Below are positions 1 through 5,095 of a stretch of DNA of 5,179 bases, one piece after another. Position 1 is the stretch's first letter, and every line of letters starts with the position of its first letter. The stretch spans positions 1-5,179 of the forward strand of contig JAJYXA010000491.1 in the NCBI GenBank assembly GCA_021791235.1. Reading direction: 5' to 3'. This DNA comes from Pseudomonadota bacterium. Lineage in GTDB: Bacteria > Pseudomonadota > Gammaproteobacteria > Burkholderiales > Thiobacillaceae. The notes under the pieces were generated by a model. It saw nothing but the letters and a program-made list of their open reading frames with translations, did no database searches and was not told the origin of the DNA. The position numbers and the translations under genes are program-made.

Positions 1-528
1 GTCGACGGCCGCGCCTGGGCGCCGCTGTGGGTGGTCGATTTTCCCATGTTCGAGTTCAACGAGGACGAGAACCGCTGGGACGCGCTGCACCATCCCTTCA
101 CCGCGCCGAAGGACGGCCATGAGGAGTGGCTCGCCACCGATCCCGGCAAGTGCCTGTCCAAGGCCTACGACATGGTGCTGAACGGCTGGGAAGTCGGCGG
201 CGGCTCGGTGCGTATCCATAAGGAAGCGGTGCAGGAGAAGGTGTTCGCCGCGTTGAACATCGGCGAGGCAGAGCGCCGCGAGAAGTTCGGCTTCCTGCTC
301 GACGCCCTGCAATACGGCGCGCCGCCGCACGGCGGCCTGGCGTTCGGCCTCGATCGCCTGGTCACGCTGATGACCGGTGCCGAGTCCATCCGTGACGTCA
401 TCGCCTTCCCCAAGACCCAGCGCGCCTCCTGCCTGATGACCAACGCCCCCAACGCGGTCGACGAAAAGCAGTTGCGCGAGCTGCACATCCGTCTGCGCAA
501 CACGGCGGCCTCGGACAAGGCGGCTTGA
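1..528 (+). CDS. aspS: Aspartyl-tRNA synthetase, C-terminal part (5' end outside window)
   Basis: This cytoplasmic class II aminoacyl-tRNA synthetase charges tRNA-Asp with aspartate. In many bacteria with the GatCAB pathway it also charges tRNA-Asn. The reading frame is open from base 1 and gives 175 residues, roughly the last third of a family of about 590-600 residues. Visible family marks, numbered from the first window codon, are WVVDFPMFE (10-18), [10 protein letters not shown] (30-39), the active-site segment [10 protein letters not shown] (64-73), and class II motif 3, [10 protein letters not shown] (111-120), whose arginine (119) contacts ATP. The conserved tail [15 protein letters not shown] follows. 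The short polar stretch [10 protein letters not shown] before HHPF is a modest variable insertion. The gene ends in TGA and is followed by a strong inverted repeat. Downstream genes are co-directional, and aspS near nudB is a common proteobacterial arrangement. Identification is very secure; whether it is the discriminating or non-discriminating form cannot be told from this part. Confidence 0.97.
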   Translation, partial: VDGRAWAPLWVVDFPMFEFNEDENRWDALHHPFTAPKDGHEEWLATDPGKCLSKAYDMVLNGWEVGGGSVRIHKEAVQEKVFAALNIGEAERREKFGFLLDALQYGAPPHGGLAFGLDRLVTLMTGAESIRDVIAFPKTQRASCLMTNAPNAVDEKQLRELHIRLRNTAASDKAA

Positions 529-539
529 AGACTTTTGAG

Positions 540-600
540 CAAGGAGGACGCGGAGGGCACGGAGGAAAGGCTTTTCTCTGCGTCCTCCGTGTCCTCCTTG
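540..600. repeat. G-rich imperfect inverted repeat between aspS and the next gene
   Basis: The left arm (540-564) and right arm (576-600) are 25 bases each, with 21 of 25 Watson-Crick matches. Three of the four mismatches become G-U pairs in RNA, leaving a single A-C mismatch and an 11-base loop. Each arm is built from 9-base units: GGAGGACGC, GGAGGGCAC and GGAGGAAAG on the left, and the CTCCGTGTC type on the right. No U-run follows, so a classical intrinsic terminator is not supported. It could be a 3'-end stabiliser, a weak terminator or a dispersed repeat. From general memory, GAGGACRCRGAG-type repeats occur in intergenic regions of several bacterial genomes; this cannot be checked here. 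The structure is seen directly; its function is unknown. Confidence 0.85.
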
Positions 601-616
601 TGAATTTGGATTTGTC

Positions 617-922
617 ATGAAATTCGCCGACACCCTGAATACCCTGCCCGGGTTCGCCGGCGACAAGCTGGTGCTGACCGACCCCGCCGGCATCGAGGTC
701 GCGACGATCGCCAACGCCCCCGGCACCGCCGGCTCGTTCCGGGTGTATGCCTACCTCGCGCGGCAATACGGCGCGATCGACGCCGAGGCCGCCACCGAAG
801 GCCTGGCGATTTTCGCCGAACACACGGGGGACGCCAGCCGCCATCCCGGCAAGCATCCGAACATCGACCGCCTGATCGCCATCCTGACGACGGGCATCCC
901 GCTCAACGCCCATATCTCCTAA
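617..922 (+). CDS. Small conserved hypothetical protein, DUF2322-like
   Basis: This gene encodes 101 residues. I recognise the style of the DUF2322 family, small proteins of unknown function found in betaproteobacteria, from the start MKFADTLNTLP, the central segment GSFRVYAYLARQYGAIDAEA and the motif HPGKHPNIDRLI (residues 80-91). The family assignment is from memory and not certain. There is no signal peptide or membrane segment, so the protein is probably cytoplasmic. The ATG has only a weak upstream GGA (608-610) as a ribosome binding site. The inverted repeat at 540-600 ends 16 bases before the start and so lies in its leader. The stop codon TAA is part of the Shine-Dalgarno of nudB, which suggests translation of the two is coupled. 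Codon use looks like the neighbours. No function is proposed; being placed between aspS and nudB does not define one. Confidence 0.8.
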   Translation: MKFADTLNTLPGFAGDKLVLTDPAGIEVATIANAPGTAGSFRVYAYLARQYGAIDAEAATEGLAIFAEHTGDASRHPGKHPNIDRLIAILTTGIPLNAHIS

Positions 923-925
923 GGA
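922..925 (+). promoter_or_regulatory. Ribosome binding site of nudB, overlapping the upstream stop
   Basis: AGGA begins with the last A of the upstream TAA stop (920-922) and lies four bases before the TTG at 930. It supports the TTG start and coupled translation. The spacing is at the short end of the usual range. Confidence 0.6.
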
Positions 926-929
926 TCAT

Positions 930-1370
930 TTGACCGCACACAAAATCCCTGTCTCGGTGCTGGTCGTCATCCATACGGCGGACGGCCAGGTGCTGCTGAT
1001 GGAGCGGGCCGACGCGCCGGGCCTCTGGCAATCGGTCACCGGCTCGCAGGACGCCGGCGAAACGCTGGTCGAGACCGCGATCCGCGAAGTGCGCGAGGAA
1101 ACCGGGCTCGATGCCGCCCGCTTCGAACTGACGCCGTGGGATATCGAAACCCGCTACCAAATCTATGAACGCTGGCGCCACCGCTACGCGCCGGGGGTGA
1201 CGCACAACACCGAGCATGTGTTCGGCCTGAGGCTGCCCGTGCCGCAGCCGGTGATTTTGGCGCCGCGCGAGCACCTGCGCCATGTGTGGCTGCCGTGGGC
1301 GGAGGCGGCGGAACGCTGCTTTTCGCCCAGCAACGCGGATGCCATCCGCCTGCTGCCCGCGCGCTTATAA
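930..1370 (+). CDS. nudB: Dihydroneopterin triphosphate pyrophosphatase (Nudix hydrolase)
   Basis: NudB removes pyrophosphate from 7,8-dihydroneopterin triphosphate in folate biosynthesis, in the cytoplasm. The 146-residue product has a complete Nudix box Gx5Ex7REUxEExGU at residues 38-60: G38, E44, R52, E53, E56, E57, G59 and L60. Two segments typical of NudB, rather than generic Nudix enzymes, are present: PVSVLVVIHT near the N-terminus (7-16) and the segment HRYAPGVTHNTE, which matches HRYAPGVTRNTE of E. coli NudB. The length agrees with the E. coli protein (about 150). The start is TTG at 930, supported by AGGA at 922-925 and by N-terminal alignment to the family; no ATG in the same frame sits near the family's start. 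The 7-base gap to the upstream gene suggests cotranscription. In E. coli nudB lies directly downstream of aspS; here one small gene separates them. Confidence 0.94.
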   Translation: MTAHKIPVSVLVVIHTADGQVLLMERADAPGLWQSVTGSQDAGETLVETAIREVREETGLDAARFELTPWDIETRYQIYERWRHRYAPGVTHNTEHVFGLRLPVPQPVILAPREHLRHVWLPWAEAAERCFSPSNADAIRLLPARL

Positions 1371-1403
1371 TGAGACGGTGAATTTCATACGAATTTCAAA
1401 TTT

Positions 1404-1530
1404 CGTCATTCCGGCGGAGCGTGGTTGTTGCCGCTTCAGCGGCTTTACAACCACGGCCTACCCCTTGCGGGTGAAAGCCGGAATCCAGTTGTCCGATTCG
1501 GCTAGATGCCGGATCGAGTCCGGCATGACG
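1404..1530. repeat. Composite palindromic intergenic repeat with nested hairpins
   Basis: This 127-bp block has near-inverted ends, CGTCATTCCGG at the left and CCGGCATGACG at the right. Inside it are three perfect stems. The first is ATTCCGGC (1408-1415) with GCCGGAAT (1477-1484). The second, nested in it, is GTGGTTGT (1421-1428) with ACAACCAC (1447-1454), enclosing GCCGC (1430-1434) with GCGGC (1439-1443) and a TTCA loop. The third is ATGCCGGA (1506-1513) with TCCGGCAT (1519-1526) and a 5-base loop. The end-to-end layout resembles dispersed bacterial repeats of the CGTCATTCC...GGAATCCAG...GCATGACG type, possibly a non-autonomous mobile element. The resemblance is from memory. It encodes no credible protein. 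It ends four bases before the ribosome binding site of the next gene, so it forms much of that gene's leader and could also affect read-through from nudB. Confidence 0.8.
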
Positions 1531-1533
1531 GGC

Positions 1534-1539
1534 AGGGAG
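1534..1539 (+). promoter_or_regulatory. Ribosome binding site selecting the ATG at 1548
   Basis: AGGGAG lies 8 bases before the ATG at 1548. An upstream in-frame ATG at 1506 is inside the third hairpin of the palindromic repeat and has no comparable site, so 1548 is preferred. Confidence 0.7.
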
Positions 1540-1547
1540 ATGTCTGC

Positions 1548-2300
1548 ATGATCGCCCCGCTGCACGTCGCCAGCTACAACATCCACAAGGGCCTGTCGCA
1601 ATTCAACCGGCGCTTGATGGTGCACGACCTTCGCGACCGCCTCGGCACCCTGGGCACCGACATCGTGTTCCTGCAGGAAGTGCAGGGCGGCCACGGCCTG
1701 CGCGCCAGCCGCTTCCAGCACTGGCCGGGCCGTCCGCAGCACGAGTTCCTGGCGGGCCAGGTCTACACCGACTTTATCTACGGCAAGAACTGCGTCTACG
1801 ACACCGGCCACCATGGCAACGCCATCCTGTCGCGCTACAAGATCCTGTCGTGGGAAAACGAGGATATTTCCGCGCATGCCTTCGAAAGCCGCGGCATGCT
1901 CCACTGCGAAATCGAAGTGCCCGGCATGGTCGCGCCGGTGCACTGCATCAATGTTCATCTGGGGCTGACCGAACGCGGGCGCAAGCGCCAGCTGGCGATG
2001 ATCGCCGCGCGCGTGCGCGCCATGGTGCCGGACGACGCGCCGCTGATTCTGGCGGGCGACTTCAACGACTGGCTGGTGCGCGCCGGGCGCTATTTTGAAG
2101 ACGAGCTGGGTTTGGCCGAGGTGTTCGAGGCCCATCACGGCAAGGCGGCGCGCAGCTACCCCTCCATCCTGCCGATGTTCCAGCTCGACCGCATCTACGT
2201 TCGCCGCTTCAGCATCGAGTCGGCGCAGGTCCACACCGGCAACGCCTGGCACCGCATTTCCGACCACGCCGCGCTTAGCGCCAAGCTCAGCCCGGCCTGA
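1548..2300 (+). CDS. ybhP: Endonuclease/exonuclease/phosphatase family protein, YbhP-like
   Basis: This 250-residue member of the metal-dependent EEP superfamily (DNase I, exonuclease III and phosphatase fold) has all the core motifs. These are SYNIHKG with N11, FLQEV with E44 for metal binding, HHGNAILSR (88-96), INVHLGL with H137, the GDFND core (D171, N173), QLDRIY (D214), and the terminal SDH pair (D239, H240). No signal peptide or membrane segment is evident. The length is close to E. coli YbhP (about 253), which supports the start at 1548; the in-frame ATG at 1506 would add 14 residues read from repeat DNA. Its stop overlaps the start of clsB in TGATG, as expected for translational coupling, and E. 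coli ybhP likewise precedes ybhO/clsB. The substrate is not known. Linkage to a phospholipid enzyme makes a lipid-linked phosphodiester a reasonable guess, but a nuclease role is not excluded. Confidence 0.9.
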   Translation: MIAPLHVASYNIHKGLSQFNRRLMVHDLRDRLGTLGTDIVFLQEVQGGHGLRASRFQHWPGRPQHEFLAGQVYTDFIYGKNCVYDTGHHGNAILSRYKILSWENEDISAHAFESRGMLHCEIEVPGMVAPVHCINVHLGLTERGRKRQLAMIAARVRAMVPDDAPLILAGDFNDWLVRAGRYFEDELGLAEVFEAHHGKAARSYPSILPMFQLDRIYVRRFSIESAQVHTGNAWHRISDHAALSAKLSPA

Positions 2301-3490
2301 TGACCGCGCGTGGCCGCCTGGGACGATTATTCTTTCGCGGCGTCGAGCCGGTTTCCGGCAACCGGCTGCGGCTGCTGCAAAACGGCGCCGAATTTTTCCC
2401 GGCGCTGATCGCGGCGATCGACGCCGCGCATGCCGAAGTCCACCTCGAAACCTATATATTCAACGCCGACCCCAGTGCCGAAGCGGTGCGCGACGCCCTG
2501 GTGCGCGCCGCGCGGCGGGGCGTGCGGGTGCGGCTGCTGATCGACGGCGTCGGCTCGCGCGGGCTGCCCGCCGACTGGCTGGATGCACTGAAAGCGGCAG
2601 GCGTCGGCGTGCTCGTCTATCGTCCGCTGGCGGGCGGCTGGCGCTCCAATCCCAGGAGTCTGCGGCGGCTGCACCGCAAGCTGGCGGTGATCGATGCGCG
2701 CATTGCCTTCGTCGGCGGCATGAACCTCATCGACGACTTCGAGCCGGTGCGATTCGACGCCCCGCGGCTCGATTTCAGCGTCGAAGTGCAGGGGCCGCTG
2801 CTTGCCGACATTCATCAAAGCGTGAGCCGCCTGTGGCGGCTGGTCGCGTTGACGCAACTGCAGCCGGACAGGCGCAAGGCGGCGATCGAGCCGTCCTGGC
2901 CGACCGACGGGCATGTGCGCGCCGCCTTCGTGGTGCGCGACAATTTCGCCCATCGCCGCGATATCGAGCGTGTCTATCTTGCCGCGCTGGCGCTGGCGCG
3001 CGAAGAAATCATTCTCGCCAACGCCTATTTCCTGCCTGGCCACCGGTTTCGCAAGTTGCTCAAAAAAGCCGCCGCGCGCGGCGTCAGGGTGCACCTGCTG
3101 GTGCAGGGCCACACCGACCATCCCTTTTTTCAGGCCGCCGGGCGTGCCCTGTACCGCGACCTGCTCGCCGCCGGCGTGAAAATTCACGAATACCGGGTAA
3201 GCGAACTGCATGCCAAGGTGGCCGTGGTCGACGGCCACTGGGCCACCGTCGGCTCCAGCAACATCGACCCCTTCAGCCTGCTGCTGGCGCGCGAGGCCAA
3301 TATCGTCGTCGTCGACACGGCTTTTGCGCGCGACCTGCGCCAGCGACTGCATCAGGCCCTCGGCCAGTCCGCCGCGCTCGATCCCGCCGACTGGCAGCGC
3401 CGCCCCTGGCCGCAGCGCATGCTGTCGTGGCTCGCTTATGGGGGCGTAAGGATGATGGTGGGGCTGGCAGGCGCCGGGCGCTGGGCGTGA
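2300..3490 (+). CDS. clsB: Cardiolipin synthase B, phospholipase D family
   Basis: Cardiolipin synthases transfer a phosphatidyl group to phosphatidylglycerol or a related acceptor to make cardiolipin at the inner membrane. The 396-residue product has two HKD motifs (HxKx4Dx6G): H125, K127, D132, G139 (followed by GMNLIDD) and H304, K306, D311, G318 (followed by SSNIDPFSLLLAREAN). Both are intact, so an active enzyme is likely. It starts directly in the soluble PLD fold and has no N-terminal pair of membrane helices, unlike ClsA. Together with the ybhP-like gene upstream, this favours ClsB (E. coli YbhO, about 413 residues). ATG at 2300 shares its A with the upstream TGA. The C-terminus (residues 370-396) has a weakly hydrophobic amphipathic stretch that could touch the membrane. 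Another PLD-family phospholipid synthase is a less likely alternative. Confidence 0.92.
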   Translation: MTARGRLGRLFFRGVEPVSGNRLRLLQNGAEFFPALIAAIDAAHAEVHLETYIFNADPSAEAVRDALVRAARRGVRVRLLIDGVGSRGLPADWLDALKAAGVGVLVYRPLAGGWRSNPRSLRRLHRKLAVIDARIAFVGGMNLIDDFEPVRFDAPRLDFSVEVQGPLLADIHQSVSRLWRLVALTQLQPDRRKAAIEPSWPTDGHVRAAFVVRDNFAHRRDIERVYLAALALAREEIILANAYFLPGHRFRKLLKKAAARGVRVHLLVQGHTDHPFFQAAGRALYRDLLAAGVKIHEYRVSELHAKVAVVDGHWATVGSSNIDPFSLLLAREANIVVVDTAFARDLRQRLHQALGQSAALDPADWQRRPWPQRMLSWLAYGGVRMMVGLAGAGRWA

Positions 3491-3578
3491 TGCCGGGGGA
3501 GGGTTCAGGACGCCACAGCCGGCCGCCGCGCCAACTGGGATAAGGTAACCCCTTTTTATTTTTTCTCCTGGCTGTGCG

Positions 3579-3608
3579 TGATATCATTATTTTGAAATGT
3601 ATATCATT
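3579..3608. promoter_or_regulatory. Candidate operator/promoter region of the vapB gene
   Basis: The element ATATCATT occurs at 3581-3588 and again at 3601-3608, exactly 20 bases apart, about two helical turns. Each is preceded by TG: TGATATCATT, whose first 8 bases are a perfect palindrome (3579-3586), and TGTATATCATT. Two near-consensus TATCAT hexamers (-10-like) lie within the copies, but no convincing -35 is seen. The region is clearly more AT-rich than its surroundings. Ribbon-helix-helix antitoxins usually bind repeated sites upstream of their own gene, so an autoregulatory operator is a reasonable inference, not a demonstration. The rest of the 3491-3632 spacer holds a T-rich tract (3553-3564) with only a 4-bp stem before it, too weak to call a terminator. 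Confidence 0.45.
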
Positions 3609-3617
3609 GTGTTTCGG

Positions 3618-3624
3618 AAAAGGA
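3618..3624 (+). promoter_or_regulatory. Ribosome binding site selecting the vapB start at 3633
   Basis: AAAAGGA ends 8 bases before ATG 3633. An earlier in-frame ATG at 3597 overlaps the putative operator repeat and would add 12 residues before the ribbon strand, which normally begins right after the initiator. The downstream start is therefore preferred. Confidence 0.7.
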
Positions 3625-3632
3625 ACGAAGCG

Positions 3633-3869
3633 ATGGCCCGCACCCTGATTACCCTGGACGATCAAGCAAAAGCCTGGCTCGCCAGTCGGGCCAAAGCCGA
3701 GCGCGTTTCCATGAACGAAATTGTCCGCCGCGCCGTAGACCGTTTGCGTGCCGAGCATGATCGCACGCAAGCTCTGGCACAAGGCCTGCAACAGACAGCC
3801 GGGATATGGAAACATGGCGACGGCTTGGCGTGGCAAAACCGGCTGCGCGACGAATGGGCGGACCGATGA
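3633..3869 (+). CDS. vapB: Ribbon-helix-helix antitoxin, VapB/FitA type
   Basis: This 78-residue antitoxin would neutralise the adjacent PIN-domain ribonuclease and repress the operon. The N-terminus fits a CopG/Arc-like ribbon-helix-helix DNA-binding domain: strand RTLITLDD (3-10), first helix (10-21), turn at RVSM, second helix NEIVRRAVDRLRAEH (28-42). The C-terminal segment, about 55-78 and ending GIWKHGDGLAWQNRLRDEWADR-like (last residues W75 to R78), matches the toxin-binding tail of VapB antitoxins of this class. A good ribosome binding site lies 8 bases upstream. The stop codon overlaps the vapC start by 4 bp (ATGA, 3866-3869), typical of coupled vapBC pairs. The gene itself looks intact, whereas its partner carries a frameshift, so it may now be an orphan antitoxin that still represses or cross-neutralises related toxins. 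Confidence 0.88.
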   Translation: MARTLITLDDQAKAWLASRAKAERVSMNEIVRRAVDRLRAEHDRTQALAQGLQQTAGIWKHGDGLAWQNRLRDEWADR

Positions 3870-4247
3870 ATCGCCTGCTTGATTCCGTCATTCTGATCGA
3901 TCATTTCAACGGGGAGGCGTCAGCCACCGATTACCTGATGCGATGGGCGCCCGACTGCGCGATCTCCGCCATCACCCGTGCCGAGGTGCTGACCGGTTTC
4001 GACGAAGCTGACCGGGCGCGCCCGATGGCCCTGCTCGCGCATTACCCCGTACTTGCGGTGGATGCCGCCGTGGCCGACGAAGCTGCGCGTTTGCGCAGGC
4101 AATACCGCTGGAAATTGCCCGATGCCATGCAAGCCGCGTTTGCCGTAATTGCATGGCTTGCGACTGATTACCCGCAACACCCGCGACTTCCCGCCCGACA
4201 TATTCGGTTGCGTCGAAATCCCGTATTGGCTTGCGCCACCGCAGTAG
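3866..4247 (+). pseudogene. vapC: PIN-domain toxin VapC (FitB-like), frameshifted
   Basis: VapC toxins are Mg-dependent ribonucleases that cut tRNA or rRNA. The first part matches the family: LLDSVILIDHF with D6, ITRAEVL with E40, and KLPDAMQAAFA with D86. After residue 93-94 the frame continues into unrelated sequence and would end at 4291 (141 residues). Shifting by one base at 4145-4150 restores a typical family C-terminus, HGLRLITRNTRDFPP and then FGCVEIPYWLAPPQ, with a TAG at 4245-4247. The repaired protein would be about 126 residues and would carry the fourth acidic residue (D107 in NTRDF). The simplest explanation is one extra base in GTAATTG, for example in the AA at 4147-4148. The read product lacks the fourth active-site acid and the final strands, so it is probably inactive. 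A sequencing error remains possible. No slippery heptamer is seen that would suggest programmed frameshifting. Confidence 0.85.
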
Positions 4248-4289
4248 AGCCCGTCATCACGCCATCCGAATTTTTGGCCTTGCTTGCCT

Positions 4290-4308
4290 GATCCGGATTG
4301 TCCGGATC
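4290..4308. repeat. Perfect short inverted repeat downstream of vapC
   Basis: GATCCGGA and TCCGGATC form a perfect 8-bp stem with a 3-base TTG loop. The hairpin sits between vapC and hepT and overlaps the stop of the frameshifted vapC frame. It is followed by TTCCTG with no T-run. It could be a weak terminator for vapBC or an operator for the hepT-mntA unit; the sequence does not decide between them. Confidence 0.6.
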
Positions 4309-4318
4309 TTCCTGCCGC

Positions 4319-4347
4319 TTGCACGAATGGCATCCCTTGCGCACAAT
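4319..4347 (+). promoter_or_regulatory. Possible promoter of hepT
   Basis: TTGCAC (4319-4324) and CACAAT (4342-4347) are separated by 17 bases, matching 3 of 6 and 4 of 6 consensus positions for -35 and -10. Transcription would begin near 4354-4355, at or next to the hepT ATG, giving a leaderless message. This fits the lack of a Shine-Dalgarno there. The match is weak, and two TCCCTTGC copies (4333-4340 and 4347-4354) in the same place may instead be binding sites. Confidence 0.3.
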
Positions 4348-4354
4348 CCCTTGC

Positions 4355-4759
4355 ATGGACACCCAGCGTTTCAGCCAGCGGCAACAGGAATTCCTGCGAG
4401 CGGCCAGCCGCCTGCAGGAAGCGGTCAGCCAGCAGGGCGGGGACATCCTGCGCGATGCCACCATCCAGCGTTTTGAATTCACCTTCGAGGCCGCCTGGAA
4501 AACCTTGCAACTGTTTTTGCTGCATCAGGGGCTTGAGGCCACCGGTCCACGCCAGGTATTGAAGCAGGCTTTTGCGTTTGGCCTGATTCAAACGCCTGAC
4601 GAGGCCGATGTGTGGCTCGCCATGCTGGAAGACCGCAACCTCACCACGCACACCTATCGAGAAGACCTGGCTGAAATGATTGCGGCCCATATTCGCGCCG
4701 ACTACGCCGCGCGCCTTGTCGATCTGGCCGAAACCGTGGCGGCGCTCAAACTCGACTGA
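4355..4759 (+). CDS. hepT: HEPN-domain toxin, HepT / HI0074 family
   Basis: The 134-residue, largely helical protein belongs to the HI0074 nucleotidyltransferase substrate-binding-like family, now understood as HEPN proteins. In type VII systems HepT is a ribonuclease toxin. The HEPN motif Rx4HxY is present as RNLTTHTY: R94, H99 and Y101, the tyrosine that MntA-type enzymes AMPylate. Other family segments are RFEFTFEAAWKTLQ (about 39-52) and the helix LKQAFAFGLI (69-78). The start at ATG 4355 gives the normal length; an in-frame TTG at 4298 would add 19 residues unlike the family. No clear Shine-Dalgarno precedes the ATG. The stop lies 5 bases before mntA, so the two form an operon. In HI0074-type annotations this gene was once called a substrate-binding subunit of the nucleotidyltransferase; the toxin reading is from later work on HepT-MntA and is an inference here. 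Confidence 0.85.
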   Translation: MDTQRFSQRQQEFLRAASRLQEAVSQQGGDILRDATIQRFEFTFEAAWKTLQLFLLHQGLEATGPRQVLKQAFAFGLIQTPDEADVWLAMLEDRNLTTHTYREDLAEMIAAHIRADYAARLVDLAETVAALKLD

Positions 4760-4764
4760 TACGC

Positions 4765-5058
4765 ATGCTGCAACTGCGCGAAAAAGACCGTCTGGCGCTC
4801 AAAGCCGCTTTGGGGAAGTTTCCGGAAGTTCGCCATGCGTGGGTGTTTGGCTCGCGCGCAACCGGAAAAGCCCGGCGTGCCTCCGACATCGACCTTGCCA
4901 TCGAAGCGCCCGACTTGACTCCCGCGCGCTGGCACGCCCTGCAGGAAGCGCTTGAACAGGCGTCCGTTATCTACAATCTGGATATCGTGCGTCTCGACGC
5001 CTTGCAGGATCAGGATTTGAAACACGCCATCCTGAACCAGCGGGTTCCCGTGATATGA
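4765..5058 (+). CDS. mntA: Minimal nucleotidyltransferase antitoxin, MntA / HI0073-like
   Basis: This 97-residue minimal nucleotidyltransferase has the signature GSx10DxD: G29 and S30 in VFGSRATGKARRASDIDLAI, then D41 and D43. A third likely metal ligand is D73 in YNLDIVRLD. All catalytic residues are present, so the enzyme is expected to be active. In characterised HepT-MntA pairs the nucleotidyltransferase attaches AMP to the toxin's tyrosine, here Y101 of the upstream product, and inactivates it. The length is normal for the family (about 95-140). ATG lies 5 bases after the hepT stop with no strong Shine-Dalgarno, consistent with translational coupling. The downstream gene is convergent. 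Antitoxin assignment rests on motif and gene pairing and has not been shown for this locus. Confidence 0.88.
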   Translation: MLQLREKDRLALKAALGKFPEVRHAWVFGSRATGKARRASDIDLAIEAPDLTPARWHALQEALEQASVIYNLDIVRLDALQDQDLKHAILNQRVPVI

Positions 5059-5095
5059 AGCCCCATCCTGCTGCGCTTGTGCAACAAAGGAAGCC

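Noticed and set aside
1458..2267. Minus-strand open frame (269 codons) opposite the ybhP-like gene
   Set aside because: It has no recognisable motif and runs through the palindromic repeat; the sense strand has a complete set of EEP catalytic residues.
2327..3352. Long minus-strand open frame (341 codons) opposite clsB
   Set aside because: It is His, Gln, Val and Ala-rich with no recognisable motif and mirrors the coding strand's codon pattern.
2095..3543. Long + strand open frame (482 codons) overlapping clsB in another frame
   Set aside because: Its translation is almost only Arg, Ala, Pro and Gly without domains, as expected for the shifted frame of a GC-rich gene; clsB in the correct frame has both HKD motifs.
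3537..3564. Intrinsic terminator after clsB
   Set aside because: There is a T-rich tract, but only a 4-bp AAGG/CCTT stem precedes it, too weak to support the call.
4139..4160. Programmed ribosomal frameshifting in vapC
   Set aside because: No slippery heptamer, stop-linked signal or downstream structure is visible at the shift point; a one-base insertion is simpler.
3920..4690. Minus-strand open frame (256 codons) across vapC and hepT
   Set aside because: It spans two sense genes and the spacer between them and has no domain; a by-product of GC-rich codon use.
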